64,000 bases of DNA, taken from positions 25,593 through 89,592 of the forward strand of contig JAKSTP010000004.1 in NCBI GenBank assembly GCA_024402505.1. Direction: 5' to 3'. Of this stretch, positions 7,498 through 16,510 are shown piece by piece. The notes under the pieces are model-generated. The model searched no databases and was not told where the DNA came from. It saw only the letters and a list, made by a program, of their open reading frames with translations. The stretch is from Treponema sp. Lineage in GTDB: Bacteria; Spirochaetota; Spirochaetia; Treponematales; Treponemataceae. The position numbers and the translations under genes were made by a program. The first letter of the stretch is position 1. The number at the start of each line of letters is the position of its first letter.

Positions 7498-9558
7498 TTA
7501 CAGTTCTTCCAGCTCTTCAAGTTCGCCCACATCTGCTTCGAAGTGGATTGCTCTCTGAACAACAACAACGGTAAGGTCGTCATTTACCTTGCCGCCTTCA
7601 GTGTATTTGTTGTAATCGGCGATTATTGAATCAAGAATTTCCTGGGCAGATCCAGAAGCATTTTTTATGCTTTCCAAAACCCGTTCCCGTCCGTACTCTT
7701 CCCCATCTTTTCCAGTAGCTTCATTCATTCCGTCGGTAAACAGAATAATGCAGTCACCTTCATCAAGAGTCACAGGGATTGCCTGGCATTTAAGCTCAAA
7801 CTGTTTTATACCAAGCATGCCATACTGCTCTTTTTCAGGATCAGGTTCAATAAATTTGGCCATTTTGGAATTATATTTTTTTACAACAGGATAAGGACAG
7901 CCTGCATTTACCAGTTCCAGCTTTGAAGGATCGTCCTTGTCTATTCGGCAGAGAATTCCCGTCATGTAATTTTCAATTTCACCTTTAACGCGGATAATTG
8001 CATCGTTTACCTTGTTGATTGCCTGGGAAAGTTCAAGAGGAAGAGAAGCTCGGAATTCATGGAAAATGGCATTTTTTGCAAGCATGGTAACAAGCCCCGA
8101 TGAAATGCCGTGACCGGAAACATCAAAAAGACCAAAACCGCGGAGTTTTCCTTCCATGGCGTAAAAGTCGTAAAGATCACCGGAAACGCCGGCCATTGGT
8201 TTAAAATGTACGGCAACGTCCCATCCAAGGAAGGCATTTGTATTTTTGTAGAATTCCTGCTGCATATGGACGGCCAGTTCCAGATCCTGTTCTGCCTGAT
8301 GATTTTTAAAAGCAAGTTCGGTGTTTGCAGCTTCCAGTTCCTGTGTTCGCTGTTCTACCTTTGTTTCAAGCTCCGAGTTAAGCTCATCCATTTCATTCTG
8401 AATCCGGGCATATCGGAGGGCAAGAACAATAAGGAAAACTACATCCGTAAGCGCCCATCCATAAACCGTGAAAAATGGAACAATCAGTGTAACGTAGCGG
8501 CTGTTAATTACCATATCCAAAGGCAGTGTAAGCAGGGTTGGAATAAATGGCGGAAACAGTTTCAGACATTCCCACTTTTTAGTTTTCCAGTAACGCACCA
8601 TTGGAGAAATGATGAAGATAAGCTGCACTGCTATGAAAATGTAAATCATGTTGTGGTATTTATAGTAAGTAACGCTGTCTGGAACAGCAGAAATAATGAT
8701 TGTAGAAATGAAGAAAAGAGCTGCGCGGATTATAAAGATTCTCTGGCTGAAAGGTATCTTAACTGAAGCGCGAAAAAATGAAACGGCAAAGAAAGCTGTT
8801 GCAACACCGGTAATGCCTTCAAAAATCTTGTTGAAGCTGTTCAGATTCATAAAGCCCAGGAGCCACGGAAACTCGCCTATAAAGAAAGGCAGAATATACA
8901 GCATGGTTGTAAAATTCATGAGTCCAAAATAAAGATAGTGCCTCTGTTTTCTCTGGGCGAAAAAGAGGATGATGTAGTAAAGACCCACAAACAGCATGAT
9001 TCCCGCAAAAAGCAGGGTCAGTTCCGACATGTAGAATGACCTGATCTTTTCTTCCCGCTGAACATCTGCCTGAATTCCAATGTAAGGAATTCCTGTCACT
9101 CCCCCAACACCGTCAATCCAGAGAATAATATCCAGGCGGTTTCGCTTTTCATTTTTAATAAGATCCCGGGAAATGGAAATTGCGTGAGTATTAGAACCTG
9201 AAGAAAATGCTTCTGGAGGCATAATTCCAATCTGTTCAAGTTCCGATCCATTAAGGTAGATTTTTGCCGCTATCTGAGTTTTGCCCAGGAAAAGTCCAAG
9301 TTCACGATACTGAAGTTCCCGTGGAACAGAAAATTCTGATGAAATGGTTATATAGCCTTTTTTGTCGGGAGTGAGGGCTGCAAGATCATGGAGCTGAGTA
9401 ACTTTCAGGCGGTGGCTTACAAGATTACCGTTTTTGTCTTCTTCAAGGCCGTCCTGATATCGCCAGGAAGTGAGTACTATCTTTTCATTGCTGTTGATTT
9501 CACATCCTGCGAGAAAAAAACATAAAAATAATGCGATAAAACCCCTGAAAAAGCGCAT
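7498..9558 (-). CDS. 7TM sensor with SpoIIE/PP2C-type phosphatase (RsbU-like)
   Basis: 686 residues. It begins with a lipobox (FFLAGC, Cys19) and a ~170-residue beta-rich extracellular domain of the 7TMR-DISM type, followed by seven membrane spans (about 185-390), a coiled coil (MDELNSELETKVEQRTQELE) and a C-terminal SpoIIE/PP2C serine phosphatase domain. Conserved phosphatase motifs are SGDLYDFY, FDVSGHGISSGL and FTDGMNEA, holding the metal-binding aspartates. Such proteins usually dephosphorylate anti-sigma-factor antagonists in partner-switching pathways; no antagonist or anti-sigma gene is adjacent, so the target must lie elsewhere. The ATG is preceded by TAAACT at 6 nt and TAGACA at 17 bp further, so it is probably leaderless, with the promoter inside the end of trkH. 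Confidence 0.9.
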   Translation of the reverse strand: MRFFRGFIALFLCFFLAGCEINSNEKIVLTSWRYQDGLEEDKNGNLVSHRLKVTQLHDLAALTPDKKGYITISSEFSVPRELQYRELGLFLGKTQIAAKIYLNGSELEQIGIMPPEAFSSGSNTHAISISRDLIKNEKRNRLDIILWIDGVGGVTGIPYIGIQADVQREEKIRSFYMSELTLLFAGIMLFVGLYYIILFFAQRKQRHYLYFGLMNFTTMLYILPFFIGEFPWLLGFMNLNSFNKIFEGITGVATAFFAVSFFRASVKIPFSQRIFIIRAALFFISTIIISAVPDSVTYYKYHNMIYIFIAVQLIFIISPMVRYWKTKKWECLKLFPPFIPTLLTLPLDMVINSRYVTLIVPFFTVYGWALTDVVFLIVLALRYARIQNEMDELNSELETKVEQRTQELEAANTELAFKNHQAEQDLELAVHMQQEFYKNTNAFLGWDVAVHFKPMAGVSGDLYDFYAMEGKLRGFGLFDVSGHGISSGLVTMLAKNAIFHEFRASLPLELSQAINKVNDAIIRVKGEIENYMTGILCRIDKDDPSKLELVNAGCPYPVVKKYNSKMAKFIEPDPEKEQYGMLGIKQFELKCQAIPVTLDEGDCIILFTDGMNEATGKDGEEYGRERVLESIKNASGSAQEILDSIIADYNKYTEGGKVNDDLTVVVVQRAIHFEADVGELEELEEL

Positions 9559-9564
9559 TTTTTT

Positions 9565-9593
9565 AGTTTACTATCCTTTTCAAAGAGTGTCTA
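9565..9593 (-). promoter_or_regulatory. Promoter of SpoIIE-type phosphatase gene (leaderless type)
   Basis: Minus strand TAGACA (9593-9588), 17-bp spacer, TAAACT (9570-9565), then 6 nt (all A) to ATG 9558. The -35 hexamer includes the trkH stop codon TAG, so the gene can be transcribed apart from trkH. Confidence 0.5.
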
Positions 9594-11036
9594 CTTTCGC
9601 CAGTAAGCAGGCATAAAGAAGATCAGCATTGTGTAAAGTTCAAGTCGGCCGGCGCACATTGTAAAGCAGTACCACCATTTAAGGAAGACCGGCAGTTCAG
9701 CCATAGTGTGACTTGGTCCCAAGGCGTTAAATCCAGGTCCAACGTTTCCTACGGTAGAAAGGGCTCCACCAAGTGCAGAAAACAGATCCAGGCCAGCCAG
9801 AGTTCCGGCAAAAACCGTAATCAAAATAAGAATAATGTACACGGAAATAAAAGCCGCAATATTAAAAACTACGTCCTTTCGGCCCACATTATTATTCAAT
9901 CGGATATTAAAAATTCCGTGAGGATGGAGCATGCGTTTTACTTCGTTTCCAACCTGCTTTGAAAGAACAACCCATCTTACTACTTTTACACCACCAGCAG
10001 TTGATCCCGAACAGCCGCCAATAAAAAACAGCAGGAAGCAGAAAAACTGTGCCGCGTAAGGCCAGGTTTCAAAATCTGCAGTGGCAAATCCTGTTGTAGT
10101 TAAAAGGGAAACGGTCTGGAACGAGGAATAACGGAAACTTGTCCAGAAATTATGGTAATCTGGCAGAGTAAAAAGACTGATGGCAAGAATTACAATGACA
10201 TTTATCCAGATGTAAACCTTTAGTTCCGAATTTTCACGAACTTCCTTAAAGTTCCCCCGGAAAATGTAATAGAAAAGACTGAAGTTTATACCGGCCATGA
10301 ACATAAACACGGTAATTACAGTTTCGATGGCAACAGAATTAAAGCCTGCAATGCTGGCGTTTTTTGTAGAAAATCCTCCTGTCCCCATTGTTGCAAAGGC
10401 GTGACTTAATGCATCAACAAAATCCATTCCGCAGATTTTCAAAAGAACCAGTTCCACAACAGTAAAGGCCGAATAAATAATCCACATGGCTTTTGCAGTT
10501 GTAGTGATTTTTGCAGTCACTTTTCCTTTTTCAGGACCAGTTGTTTCCGCCTTAATCAGCTGAAATCCTCCAACTCCCAAAAGCGGAAGAAGGGCTACTG
10601 TAAGAGTAACAATTCCCATACCCCCAAGCCAGTGAGTCTGACATCGCCAGAGATTTATGGATCTTGGAAGTGCTTCTACATCATTACAGATGGTTGCTCC
10701 AGTGGTAGAAAAACCCGAAAAGCTTTCAAAAACACAGTCTGTAAAGGATGCAAAAGTTCCCGACAAAACCAAAGGAATGGCACCAAAAAGGCTTGCAAAA
10801 ACCCAGGCCCCTGCCACTACTACAAAAGAGCTTCTAATAGAAAGATTAATCTTCTGTTTTCTAAAAGGAATGTTGATAGCCGGAACCAATACCAGCGAAA
10901 CTACCATTGGAATAAGGAATGGCAGGATCATATTGTTTTCACCAAGAACCAGTGCCGTAACAATAGGAATGATTAAAGTAAGACCTACAATTCCAAGCAG
11001 GATAGAAATAATTCTGAAGAAATTTACTGCTTTCAT
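9591..11036 (-). CDS. trkH: Trk/Ktr-type potassium uptake membrane subunit
   Basis: 481 residues with the fourfold pore repeat of the TrkH/KtrB superfamily. Selectivity-filter segments include FSGFSTTGATIC, ATMGTGGFSTK, LLTTTGFATADF and STVGNVGPGFN, with GCSGSTAGGVKVVRW and the usual C-terminal MCAGRLELYTMLIFF. It imports K+ (with Na+ or H+ coupling depending on subtype) across the inner membrane and normally needs a cytoplasmic TrkA/KtrA nucleotide-binding subunit; none is encoded in this window. It is divergent from mnmE across 63 bp. There is no Shine-Dalgarno site at ATG 11036; TAAATT lies 6 nt upstream with TTGACC 17 bp further, arguing for a leaderless message. The SpoIIE phosphatase gene follows 32 nt downstream. 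Confidence 0.93.
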   Translation of the reverse strand: MKAVNFFRIISILLGIVGLTLIIPIVTALVLGENNMILPFLIPMVVSLVLVPAINIPFRKQKINLSIRSSFVVVAGAWVFASLFGAIPLVLSGTFASFTDCVFESFSGFSTTGATICNDVEALPRSINLWRCQTHWLGGMGIVTLTVALLPLLGVGGFQLIKAETTGPEKGKVTAKITTTAKAMWIIYSAFTVVELVLLKICGMDFVDALSHAFATMGTGGFSTKNASIAGFNSVAIETVITVFMFMAGINFSLFYYIFRGNFKEVRENSELKVYIWINVIVILAISLFTLPDYHNFWTSFRYSSFQTVSLLTTTGFATADFETWPYAAQFFCFLLFFIGGCSGSTAGGVKVVRWVVLSKQVGNEVKRMLHPHGIFNIRLNNNVGRKDVVFNIAAFISVYIILILITVFAGTLAGLDLFSALGGALSTVGNVGPGFNALGPSHTMAELPVFLKWWYCFTMCAGRLELYTMLIFFMPAYWRK

Positions 11037-11042
11037 GCCTTA

Positions 11043-11071
11043 AATTTAGTGGATTGAATCACCGTGGTCAA
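11043..11071 (-). promoter_or_regulatory. trkH promoter (leaderless type)
   Basis: Minus strand TTGACC (11071-11066), 17-bp spacer, TAAATT (11048-11043), 6 nt, ATG 11036. The -35 box overlaps the -35 box of the divergent mnmE promoter, so the two should compete for polymerase. Confidence 0.5.
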
Positions 11072-11093
11072 GAATGGAAAATCATACTATAAT
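11065..11093 (+). promoter_or_regulatory. mnmE promoter (leaderless type)
   Basis: TGGTCA (11065-11070), 17-bp spacer, perfect TATAAT (11088-11093), then 6 nt to ATG 11100. This fixes the mnmE start better than the upstream in-frame GTG at 11064, which lies inside the promoter. Confidence 0.65.
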
Positions 11094-11099
11094 CAACAC

Positions 11100-12491
11100 A
11101 TGCTTACTAATCAGTATTGTCCCGATGATGACATCACCTCAATTGCAACAGCCCTTTCTCCTGCGGCTCTTGGAGTTGTCCGCGTAACAGGCAGATCTTC
11201 CATTGAAAAGATGACTGCTGTCTTTTCCCGGCCAAAAGCCCTTTCTGAAGCTCCGGGAAACACACTGGTTTACGGCTGGATTAAAGACGGCCACAAACTG
11301 ATTGATGAAGTTATGCTGGGAGTTTACCGGGCCCCAAAAAGTTTTACCGGTGAAAACATGGTTGAAATTTACTGCCACGGTGGACCAAGCGTTGTTACCC
11401 GAATTCAGAATCTTCTATTAAAAAGTGGTTTCCGTCAGGCTGAACGGGGCGAATACACTTTCCGAGCTTTTATCAACGGAAAAACCGACCTTACAAAAGC
11501 CGAAGCAGTTAAAGAAATTATCGACAGCCACACCGATGCTTCCCGAGGACGTGCGGCAGGTCGTCTTGCAGGCTCCCTTTACGAAGAAATTGACGGCATT
11601 AAAAAACTGATTATGGACACACTTGCCGCCATTGAAGTAGAAATTGAATATCCCGAAGATGAAGAAACTATTGCCGACGCCTTTGACCGCACAGATCTTC
11701 TTGAAGCCATAAACCGCCTTAAAAGCCTGAAAGATTCATGGAAAGGGGAAAAACTTTACCAGGACGGCGCCCGGGTTGTTCTTGCGGGACGCACAAATGC
11801 AGGTAAATCAAGTCTTTTCAATTCCATCTTGAAAGAAGAACGGGCCATTGTTTCCGACATTGAAGGAACTACCCGAGACTGGCTGGAATCCTGGGCCGAC
11901 TTTGACGGAATTCCGGTTCGTCTTTTTGATACAGCCGGACTTCGGGAAACTGGTGATGTAATTGAAGCTCAGGGCGTTCAGCTCACCCTTTCCCTAACAG
12001 AAGATGCCGACGTGGTACTTTATCTTTGCGACAGCGAAACCGGCCTTACAGACGACGACATTTCTTTCCTTGAAAAAACTGAAGAAAAAATAGTATTTAT
12101 ATGGAACAAATGGGACAAAACCGAAAAAGAAAGAGCACTTCCCGACGATCTTAAAAAGAAGATTAAACATTTTGGCGGGGAAACAAAAATCAGTGCCAAA
12201 ACAGGAAAGGGCCTTTCAGAACTTGTTGCCCTGGTAAAAGCCACACTCACCGAAGGTCTTTCTACAGAACGGGAACAGGCTGGTCTTGGAAGCGCCCGTC
12301 AAAAAGAAGCTGTTAGCCAGGCTCTTGAATGCGTTGAACATTCTCTTGTTTCTGCCGACGAAGATTATGCCCTTGATGCAGTTGTTCAGGATCTGGAAGA
12401 TGCCCTTGAATCCCTTAGCGAAGTTACCGGCGACATTACTCCCGACGATGTACTTGGCAACATTTTTGCCAACTTCTGTGTAGGTAAATAG
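11100..12491 (+). CDS. mnmE: tRNA uridine-5-carboxymethylaminomethyl modification GTPase MnmE
   Basis: 463 residues, the usual family length. The N-terminal folate-binding domain starts DDITSIATALSPAALGVVRV. A helical domain surrounds the inserted G domain, which shows the P-loop GRTNAGKSSLFN, the switch motif DIEGTTRDWLE, DTAGL and NKWD. The C-terminus FCVGK is the family's conserved C-x-G-K end, whose Cys is needed for activity. With MnmG it installs cmnm5 on U34 of tRNAs in the cytoplasm; mnmG is not in this window. The frame extends upstream to GTG 11064, but ATG 11100 is chosen because the protein then begins at the usual place and a perfect TATAAT ends 6 nt before it. Upstream of rpsL but separated by a promoter. 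Confidence 0.96.
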   Translation: MLTNQYCPDDDITSIATALSPAALGVVRVTGRSSIEKMTAVFSRPKALSEAPGNTLVYGWIKDGHKLIDEVMLGVYRAPKSFTGENMVEIYCHGGPSVVTRIQNLLLKSGFRQAERGEYTFRAFINGKTDLTKAEAVKEIIDSHTDASRGRAAGRLAGSLYEEIDGIKKLIMDTLAAIEVEIEYPEDEETIADAFDRTDLLEAINRLKSLKDSWKGEKLYQDGARVVLAGRTNAGKSSLFNSILKEERAIVSDIEGTTRDWLESWADFDGIPVRLFDTAGLRETGDVIEAQGVQLTLSLTEDADVVLYLCDSETGLTDDDISFLEKTEEKIVFIWNKWDKTEKERALPDDLKKKIKHFGGETKISAKTGKGLSELVALVKATLTEGLSTEREQAGLGSARQKEAVSQALECVEHSLVSADEDYALDAVVQDLEDALESLSEVTGDITPDDVLGNIFANFCVGK

Positions 12492-12512
12492 GCTGATCAA
12501 AGGTTTTTCCCC

Positions 12513-12541
12513 TTGAATACTTTTAACAAATTCTGTAAACT
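12513..12541 (+). promoter_or_regulatory. rpsL-rpsG promoter
   Basis: TTGAAT (12513-12518), 17-bp spacer, TAAACT (12536-12541). Unlike most promoters here it leaves a leader of about 60 nt before rpsL, carrying a hairpin and a Shine-Dalgarno site. Confidence 0.5.
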
Positions 12542-12567
12542 GTTAGAACTCTATTAATGTTCATTCT

Positions 12568-12587
12568 TTCCGGGGTGCTGACCGGAA
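12568..12587 (+). promoter_or_regulatory. Hairpin in rpsL leader
   Basis: TTCCGG (12568-12573) and CCGGAA (12582-12587) form a perfect 6-bp stem with an 8-nt loop in the leader, 20 nt before the rpsL ATG. Ribosomal protein leaders often carry autoregulatory sites (S7 in the str operon of enterobacteria); whether this one does is inference. Confidence 0.35.
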
Positions 12588-12607
12588 TAAAAATAGGAGA
12601 ATAGGCG

Positions 12608-12982
12608 ATGCCTACAATTAACCAGTTGATCCGTCAGGGTCGTAAATCTGCAGCTAACAGAACTAAAGCTCCCGCACTTGAAAGCTGTCCGCAGAAACGT
12701 GGTGTATGTACACGTGTTATGACTCAGACACCAAAAAAACCAAACTCAGCTCTTCGTAAGATTGCTCGTGTTCGTTTAAGTAATGGAATTGAAGTTACTG
12801 CATATATTCCAGGTATTGGACATAACTTGCAGGAACACTCAGTTGTTTTAGTACGTGGTGGTCGTGTAAAAGACCTTCCTGGTGTACGCTATCACATCAT
12901 CCGTGGTGCTAAAGATGCCCTCGGTGTAGAAGATCGCAAACGCGGTCGTTCTAAATACGGTGCCAAACGTCCAAAGGCATAA
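12608..12982 (+). CDS. rpsL: 30S ribosomal protein S12
   Basis: 124 residues, full family length, matching S12 throughout: [13 protein letters not shown] at the start, [11 protein letters not shown] and [18 protein letters not shown] in the decoding-site loops, and [12 protein letters not shown] at the end. S12 sits at the A-site interface and monitors codon-anticodon pairing. The lysines in TPKKPNS and the VKDLPG loop are the wild-type, streptomycin-sensitive state. AGGAG precedes ATG 12608. The first gene of a two-gene str operon with rpsG; fusA and tuf, which commonly follow, are absent here. Confidence 0.98.
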   Translation: MPTINQLIRQGRKSAANRTKAPALESCPQKRGVCTRVMTQTPKKPNSALRKIARVRLSNGIEVTAYIPGIGHNLQEHSVVLVRGGRVKDLPGVRYHIIRGAKDALGVEDRKRGRSKYGAKRPKA

Positions 12983-12997
12983 TAGAGGAGGATTAAG

Positions 12998-13468
12998 ATG
13001 GGAAGACATAAGAAATCAATCAATCGTCCTTTGATGCCAGATGTAAAATACAACTCAAAAGTTGTATCTAAATTCGTTTGCCGCATGATGTTGGACGGAA
13101 AAAAAGAAACTTGTACTAAAATCATCTATGAAGCTATGGACAAACTCCAGGCTAAAGCAGAAAAAGATCCACTCGAAGTTTTCTTGAAAGCTATCGACAA
13201 TGTAAAACCAATGGTAGAAGTTAAATCACGCCGCGTTGGTGGTGCTACATACCAGGTTCCAATGGAGATTCGTGAAACACGTCGCGAAGCTCTTGCAATG
13301 CGCTGGATTATTGATGCTGCACGTAACCGCTCTGGTCACGGAATGGCTGATACTCTCGCTTCAGAACTTATGGATGCTTACAACAACACAGGTACAGCAT
13401 ATAAAAAACGAGAAGATGTACACCGCATGGCAGAAGCCAACAAAGCTTTCGCCCACTTCCGCTGGTAG
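12998..13468 (+). CDS. rpsG: 30S ribosomal protein S7
   Basis: 156 residues, standard length. Family motifs include the N-terminal basic [34 protein letters not shown] and the C-terminal [22 protein letters not shown]7 nucleates assembly of the 30S head by binding the 3' major domain of 16S rRNA. A strong GAGGAGG site precedes the ATG, 15 nt after rpsL. A hairpin with a U-run ends the operon 28 nt downstream, so fusA and tuf must be transcribed elsewhere in this genome. Confidence 0.98.
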   Translation: MGRHKKSINRPLMPDVKYNSKVVSKFVCRMMLDGKKETCTKIIYEAMDKLQAKAEKDPLEVFLKAIDNVKPMVEVKSRRVGGATYQVPMEIRETRREALAMRWIIDAARNRSGHGMADTLASELMDAYNNTGTAYKKREDVHRMAEANKAFAHFRW

Positions 13469-13495
13469 AAAATCTTTTAGTTTGCAAAAAAAAGG

Positions 13496-13542
13496 GACTG
13501 TCCTAGGAGTTATTAAAACTTCAAAAAGGGCAGTCTTTTTTT
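13496..13542 (+). terminator. Terminator of rpsL-rpsG operon
   Basis: GACTGTCC (13496-13503) pairs with GGGCAGTC (13528-13535, one G-U pair) and is followed by seven T. The loop holds a weaker inner pairing AGTT/AACT. It ends right at the stop of the convergent TSUP gene. Confidence 0.8.
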
Positions 13543-13543
13543 G

Positions 13544-14320
13544 TCAAATTTCCAAAAAATCAATAAATAATTTTCCAAGAAGAAGCATTGCTGCCACAAT
13601 CATAATAATTTTGATAAACTTTGCTCCTTTCTTAATGGCACATTGACTGCCCAATAAACATCCTGCAATTGAACAGAGTCCACAAGGAATAGCAATACTA
13701 AAGTCTACAACTCCAGCCATAAGATAAGTTACTACTGCTGCAAAATTTGAAGCTAAATTTACTACTTTTGTAGTTCCTGTAGCATAAATCAAAGTCATTC
13801 TTTCTATTAAAACAAAGGCCAGAGAAAAAAACATGCCCGTTCCTGGACCAAAAAGTCCATCATAACAACCTATAACAAGACCAATAAGAATTGCTGCAAT
13901 TATGACAAACCGGAAACTTCTTGAAGACTTTTCTGCATTTTCATCACCAAAACTACGATTAAATATCATAAAAAGTGCCACGAAAGGAAGAACAATCATT
14001 AAACAGATTTGCAGAATTTCAGGTCTAAGATGTAGTGCCAGCTGAGCTCCAATTGTAGAACCAGCAAGCGAACCACATAAAGCGGGCACAGCTATTCTCC
14101 AATCTACATATTTTTTTCGTATGTAGTTACCAGCACCAAAAGCTGTACCAATGCAGGCAACAAATTTGTTAGTGCCGTAAGTAATCTGAATAGGAAGCCC
14201 CGCAAATAAATATGCCGGAATAGTTATAATTCCACCGCCACCGGCAATAGAATCTATGAACATAGCAACAAAAATAAGAGGACACAAAAAACAAAGCTTT
14301 GCAAAATAAGTTTCAAACAT
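13544..14320 (-). CDS. TSUP/TauE-SafE family permease
   Basis: 258 residues, seven to eight membrane spans in two repeats. The family signature is clear: VAMFIDSIAGGGGIITIPAYL near the N-terminus and its repeat GCYDGLFGPGTGMFF in the middle (GG-G pattern of sulfite exporter TauE/SafE, Pfam TauE). Members move small oxyanions, sulfite, sulfoacetate or related organosulfur compounds across the inner membrane; substrate cannot be assigned. ATG 14320 is preferred over an in-frame GTG at 14347 because AAAGGA lies upstream of it and the protein then begins at the first membrane helix, though the spacing (12 nt) is long. Convergent with rpsG; no linked genes point to the substrate. Confidence 0.88.
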   Translation of the reverse strand: MFETYFAKLCFLCPLIFVAMFIDSIAGGGGIITIPAYLFAGLPIQITYGTNKFVACIGTAFGAGNYIRKKYVDWRIAVPALCGSLAGSTIGAQLALHLRPEILQICLMIVLPFVALFMIFNRSFGDENAEKSSRSFRFVIIAAILIGLVIGCYDGLFGPGTGMFFSLAFVLIERMTLIYATGTTKVVNLASNFAAVVTYLMAGVVDFSIAIPCGLCSIAGCLLGSQCAIKKGAKFIKIIMIVAAMLLLGKLFIDFLEI

Positions 14321-14411
14321 GGTAAGTGGATTTCCTTTATTTAACACCTAAATGTGCCTGGCTGTTTACATAAACCAGCTGTGCATGTGGAACAAAAATA
14401 TAATCCGTTTT

Positions 14412-14450
14412 AAAGGTGGTTTTATATACTAAACCACCTTTTCTTATTTT
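14412..14450 (+). terminator. Intergenic hairpin, probable bidirectional terminator
   Basis: AAAGGTGGTTT (14412-14422) and AAACCACCTTT (14431-14441) form an 11-bp stem with an 8-nt loop, followed on the plus strand by a T-rich run. On the minus strand it lies downstream of the TRAP operon and upstream of the TSUP gene, so it most likely insulates the two, although its T-tract is better on the plus strand. Confidence 0.6.
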
Positions 14451-14518
14451 ACGTGAGCTCCGTAGGAGCGAACAAATCCGTGTGATAATCCTACTAACTA
14501 TTTCGGTTTTCCACGTTT

Positions 14519-16510
14519 TTATGCCTGGACTGTTTCTTTTTCGGAAATCTTTTCGAATCTTCTTCTGATAATCTGGTAGGCTATCAGGAAAAGCATAAGG
14601 ATAAGTCCGATAATATCAGTTTTTGTTTCTGGAATTACACAAAGAATACCTGCAACTGCAAAAAGGATTCTTTCAATAACATTTGCAGCACGAAGTCCGT
14701 ATCCTTCCAGAGCAACACTTACACCAAACATACCAATTACCGCAGTAACTGCAATAAAGATTACTGTTCCAACCGTTGTGTTGATCATAAGCATCTGAGG
14801 ATTGTAAACAAACATATAAGGAATGATAAATGCACCAATAGCAAGTTTTGTTGCGTTCAAAGCCGTTTTCATCGGTTTAGCTTTGGCAATGGCGGCACCT
14901 GCAAGAGCAGCAAGGGCAACTGGAGGTGTAATGTCGGCAATAATACCAAAGTAGAATGCAAACATATGTGCGGCCAGTGGTTCAAATCCAAGACCAATAA
15001 TGGCACCGGCAGTGATTGTTGATGTAATAAGATAGTTGGCAGTAGTTGGAGCTCCCATTCCAAGAATGATTGAAGAAATCATCGTAAGGAACAAAGTGAT
15101 GAATGCAATTCCGTGAGAAATGCTGATCAGCCCGGCACCAAACTTAAGCCCAATTCCTGTAAGTGTAACAATTCCGATGATAATTCCAGCCATGGCACAG
15201 GCAATGGCAACTGAAATAATGTTGCGGCAGGCAGAACAGATTACTTCAGTAATGTCTTTTGCACCGAAAGAAGGTTTTCGTCCTTTTGCCAGATCCACGA
15301 AAGAAGTAACAAGTCCAATCAAAAGACAGGCAACAATTCCCATAAGAGCGGCATAAACGGCAGTTTTTCCGGAACAAAGGAAGAAAATGATTACAACAAG
15401 TGGAAGAAGCATGTAACCCCGTTTAAGGAACAAAGGCAGAAATTTTGGAAGTTCTTCTTTTGGAAGCCCTTTAAGTCCCAGTTTTTTTGCTTCAAGGTGA
15501 ACTGTAATAAAGATTCCTGTAAAGTAAAGAACAGCCGGAATAATGGCAGCCTTTACGATAGTAATGTATGGAAGACCAAGACTTTCTGCCATAAGGAAGG
15601 CTGCAGCACCCATAATTGGAGGCATAAGCTGTCCTCCTGTTGATGCAGAAGCTTCTACCGCACCGGCAAATTCACTTTTGTATCCCAGTTTTTTCATCAT
15701 TGGGATTGTAAAGCTTCCGGAACCTACTGTATTTGAAACGGAACTTCCCGATACTGTTCCCAAAAGTGCACTTGTAAGAACGGCTACTTTTGCAGGGCCA
15801 CCAGAAGCACCACCGGCAATAGCGTTACAAACATCAATAAAGAACTGACCGATTCCTGTTTTTTCAAGAAGGGCTCCAAAAAGGATAAACAGGAAGATGA
15901 AGGTTGAACAGGCCCCGATTGGAGTTCCCATAATTCCTTCAGTGTTGTAGAAAAGGTGAGATGCAATTCGTGGAAGTTTATATCCGCGGTGATTCAAAAA
16001 TCCAGGAAGGTAAGGTCCCAGGAAAGCGTATGCAATGAAACACAGTGCAATTATAAGGATTGGAAGTCCTACAATTCGACGGCAGCTTTCACAAAGAATG
16101 ATAATTCCAATTACAGCTACCACAATATCCAAAACGGTATTATCACCAGTGCGGCGTACCAGTGTGTTGAAATTGATGACAATGTACATCCAGCAGGCAG
16201 CACCCGCAATACCAAGCAGCACATCGTACCATGGAAGAGTGTCTTTCCGCATGTTCTTTGTGGCAGGGAAAAGCAGGAATGCAAGAAGTTGAACAAATGC
16301 CAGATGGGTGGCACGCAGAATCTGGGCAGTTACAGTTCCCGAAAGGGTTGCATAAAGCTGGAATACAACAAAGCAGATTGAAACTACAACTGTAATATAC
16401 TGTCGCCAGCATTTGTGTTCACGGTAGGCGTGTTCACGATCCAGTTCCTGCATCAGTTTTTTCATTTCTTCCTCATTGGTAGTAGGAAGAATTGTGTCAA
16501 TTTTATCCAT
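14519..16510 (-). CDS. TRAP transporter fused permease (DctQ-DctM, TAXI type)
   Basis: 663 residues. The N-terminal four-helix part corresponds to the small DctQ subunit and the remainder to the large DctM subunit (about 12 spans), fused as is typical of TRAP-TAXI systems. Recognisable segments are FIFLFILFGALLEKTGIGQFF, TASALLGTVSGSSVSNTVGSG-type and GQLMPPIMGAAAFLMAE, and MGAPTTANYLI. It imports an organic acid or amino acid, commonly glutamate or a C4-dicarboxylate in this class, driven by an ion gradient and fed by the TAXI binding protein at 17002. GGAGG precedes ATG 16510, and the start overlaps the DUF1850 gene by 8 nt, indicating one operon. Confidence 0.95.
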   Translation of the reverse strand: MDKIDTILPTTNEEEMKKLMQELDREHAYREHKCWRQYITVVVSICFVVFQLYATLSGTVTAQILRATHLAFVQLLAFLLFPATKNMRKDTLPWYDVLLGIAGAACWMYIVINFNTLVRRTGDNTVLDIVVAVIGIIILCESCRRIVGLPILIIALCFIAYAFLGPYLPGFLNHRGYKLPRIASHLFYNTEGIMGTPIGACSTFIFLFILFGALLEKTGIGQFFIDVCNAIAGGASGGPAKVAVLTSALLGTVSGSSVSNTVGSGSFTIPMMKKLGYKSEFAGAVEASASTGGQLMPPIMGAAAFLMAESLGLPYITIVKAAIIPAVLYFTGIFITVHLEAKKLGLKGLPKEELPKFLPLFLKRGYMLLPLVVIIFFLCSGKTAVYAALMGIVACLLIGLVTSFVDLAKGRKPSFGAKDITEVICSACRNIISVAIACAMAGIIIGIVTLTGIGLKFGAGLISISHGIAFITLFLTMISSIILGMGAPTTANYLITSTITAGAIIGLGFEPLAAHMFAFYFGIIADITPPVALAALAGAAIAKAKPMKTALNATKLAIGAFIIPYMFVYNPQMLMINTTVGTVIFIAVTAVIGMFGVSVALEGYGLRAANVIERILFAVAGILCVIPETKTDIIGLILMLFLIAYQIIRRRFEKISEKETVQA

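Noticed and set aside
11064..11099. GTG start for mnmE at 11064
   Set aside because: It would put the -35 and -10 of the promoter inside the gene and add 12 residues not typical of MnmE.
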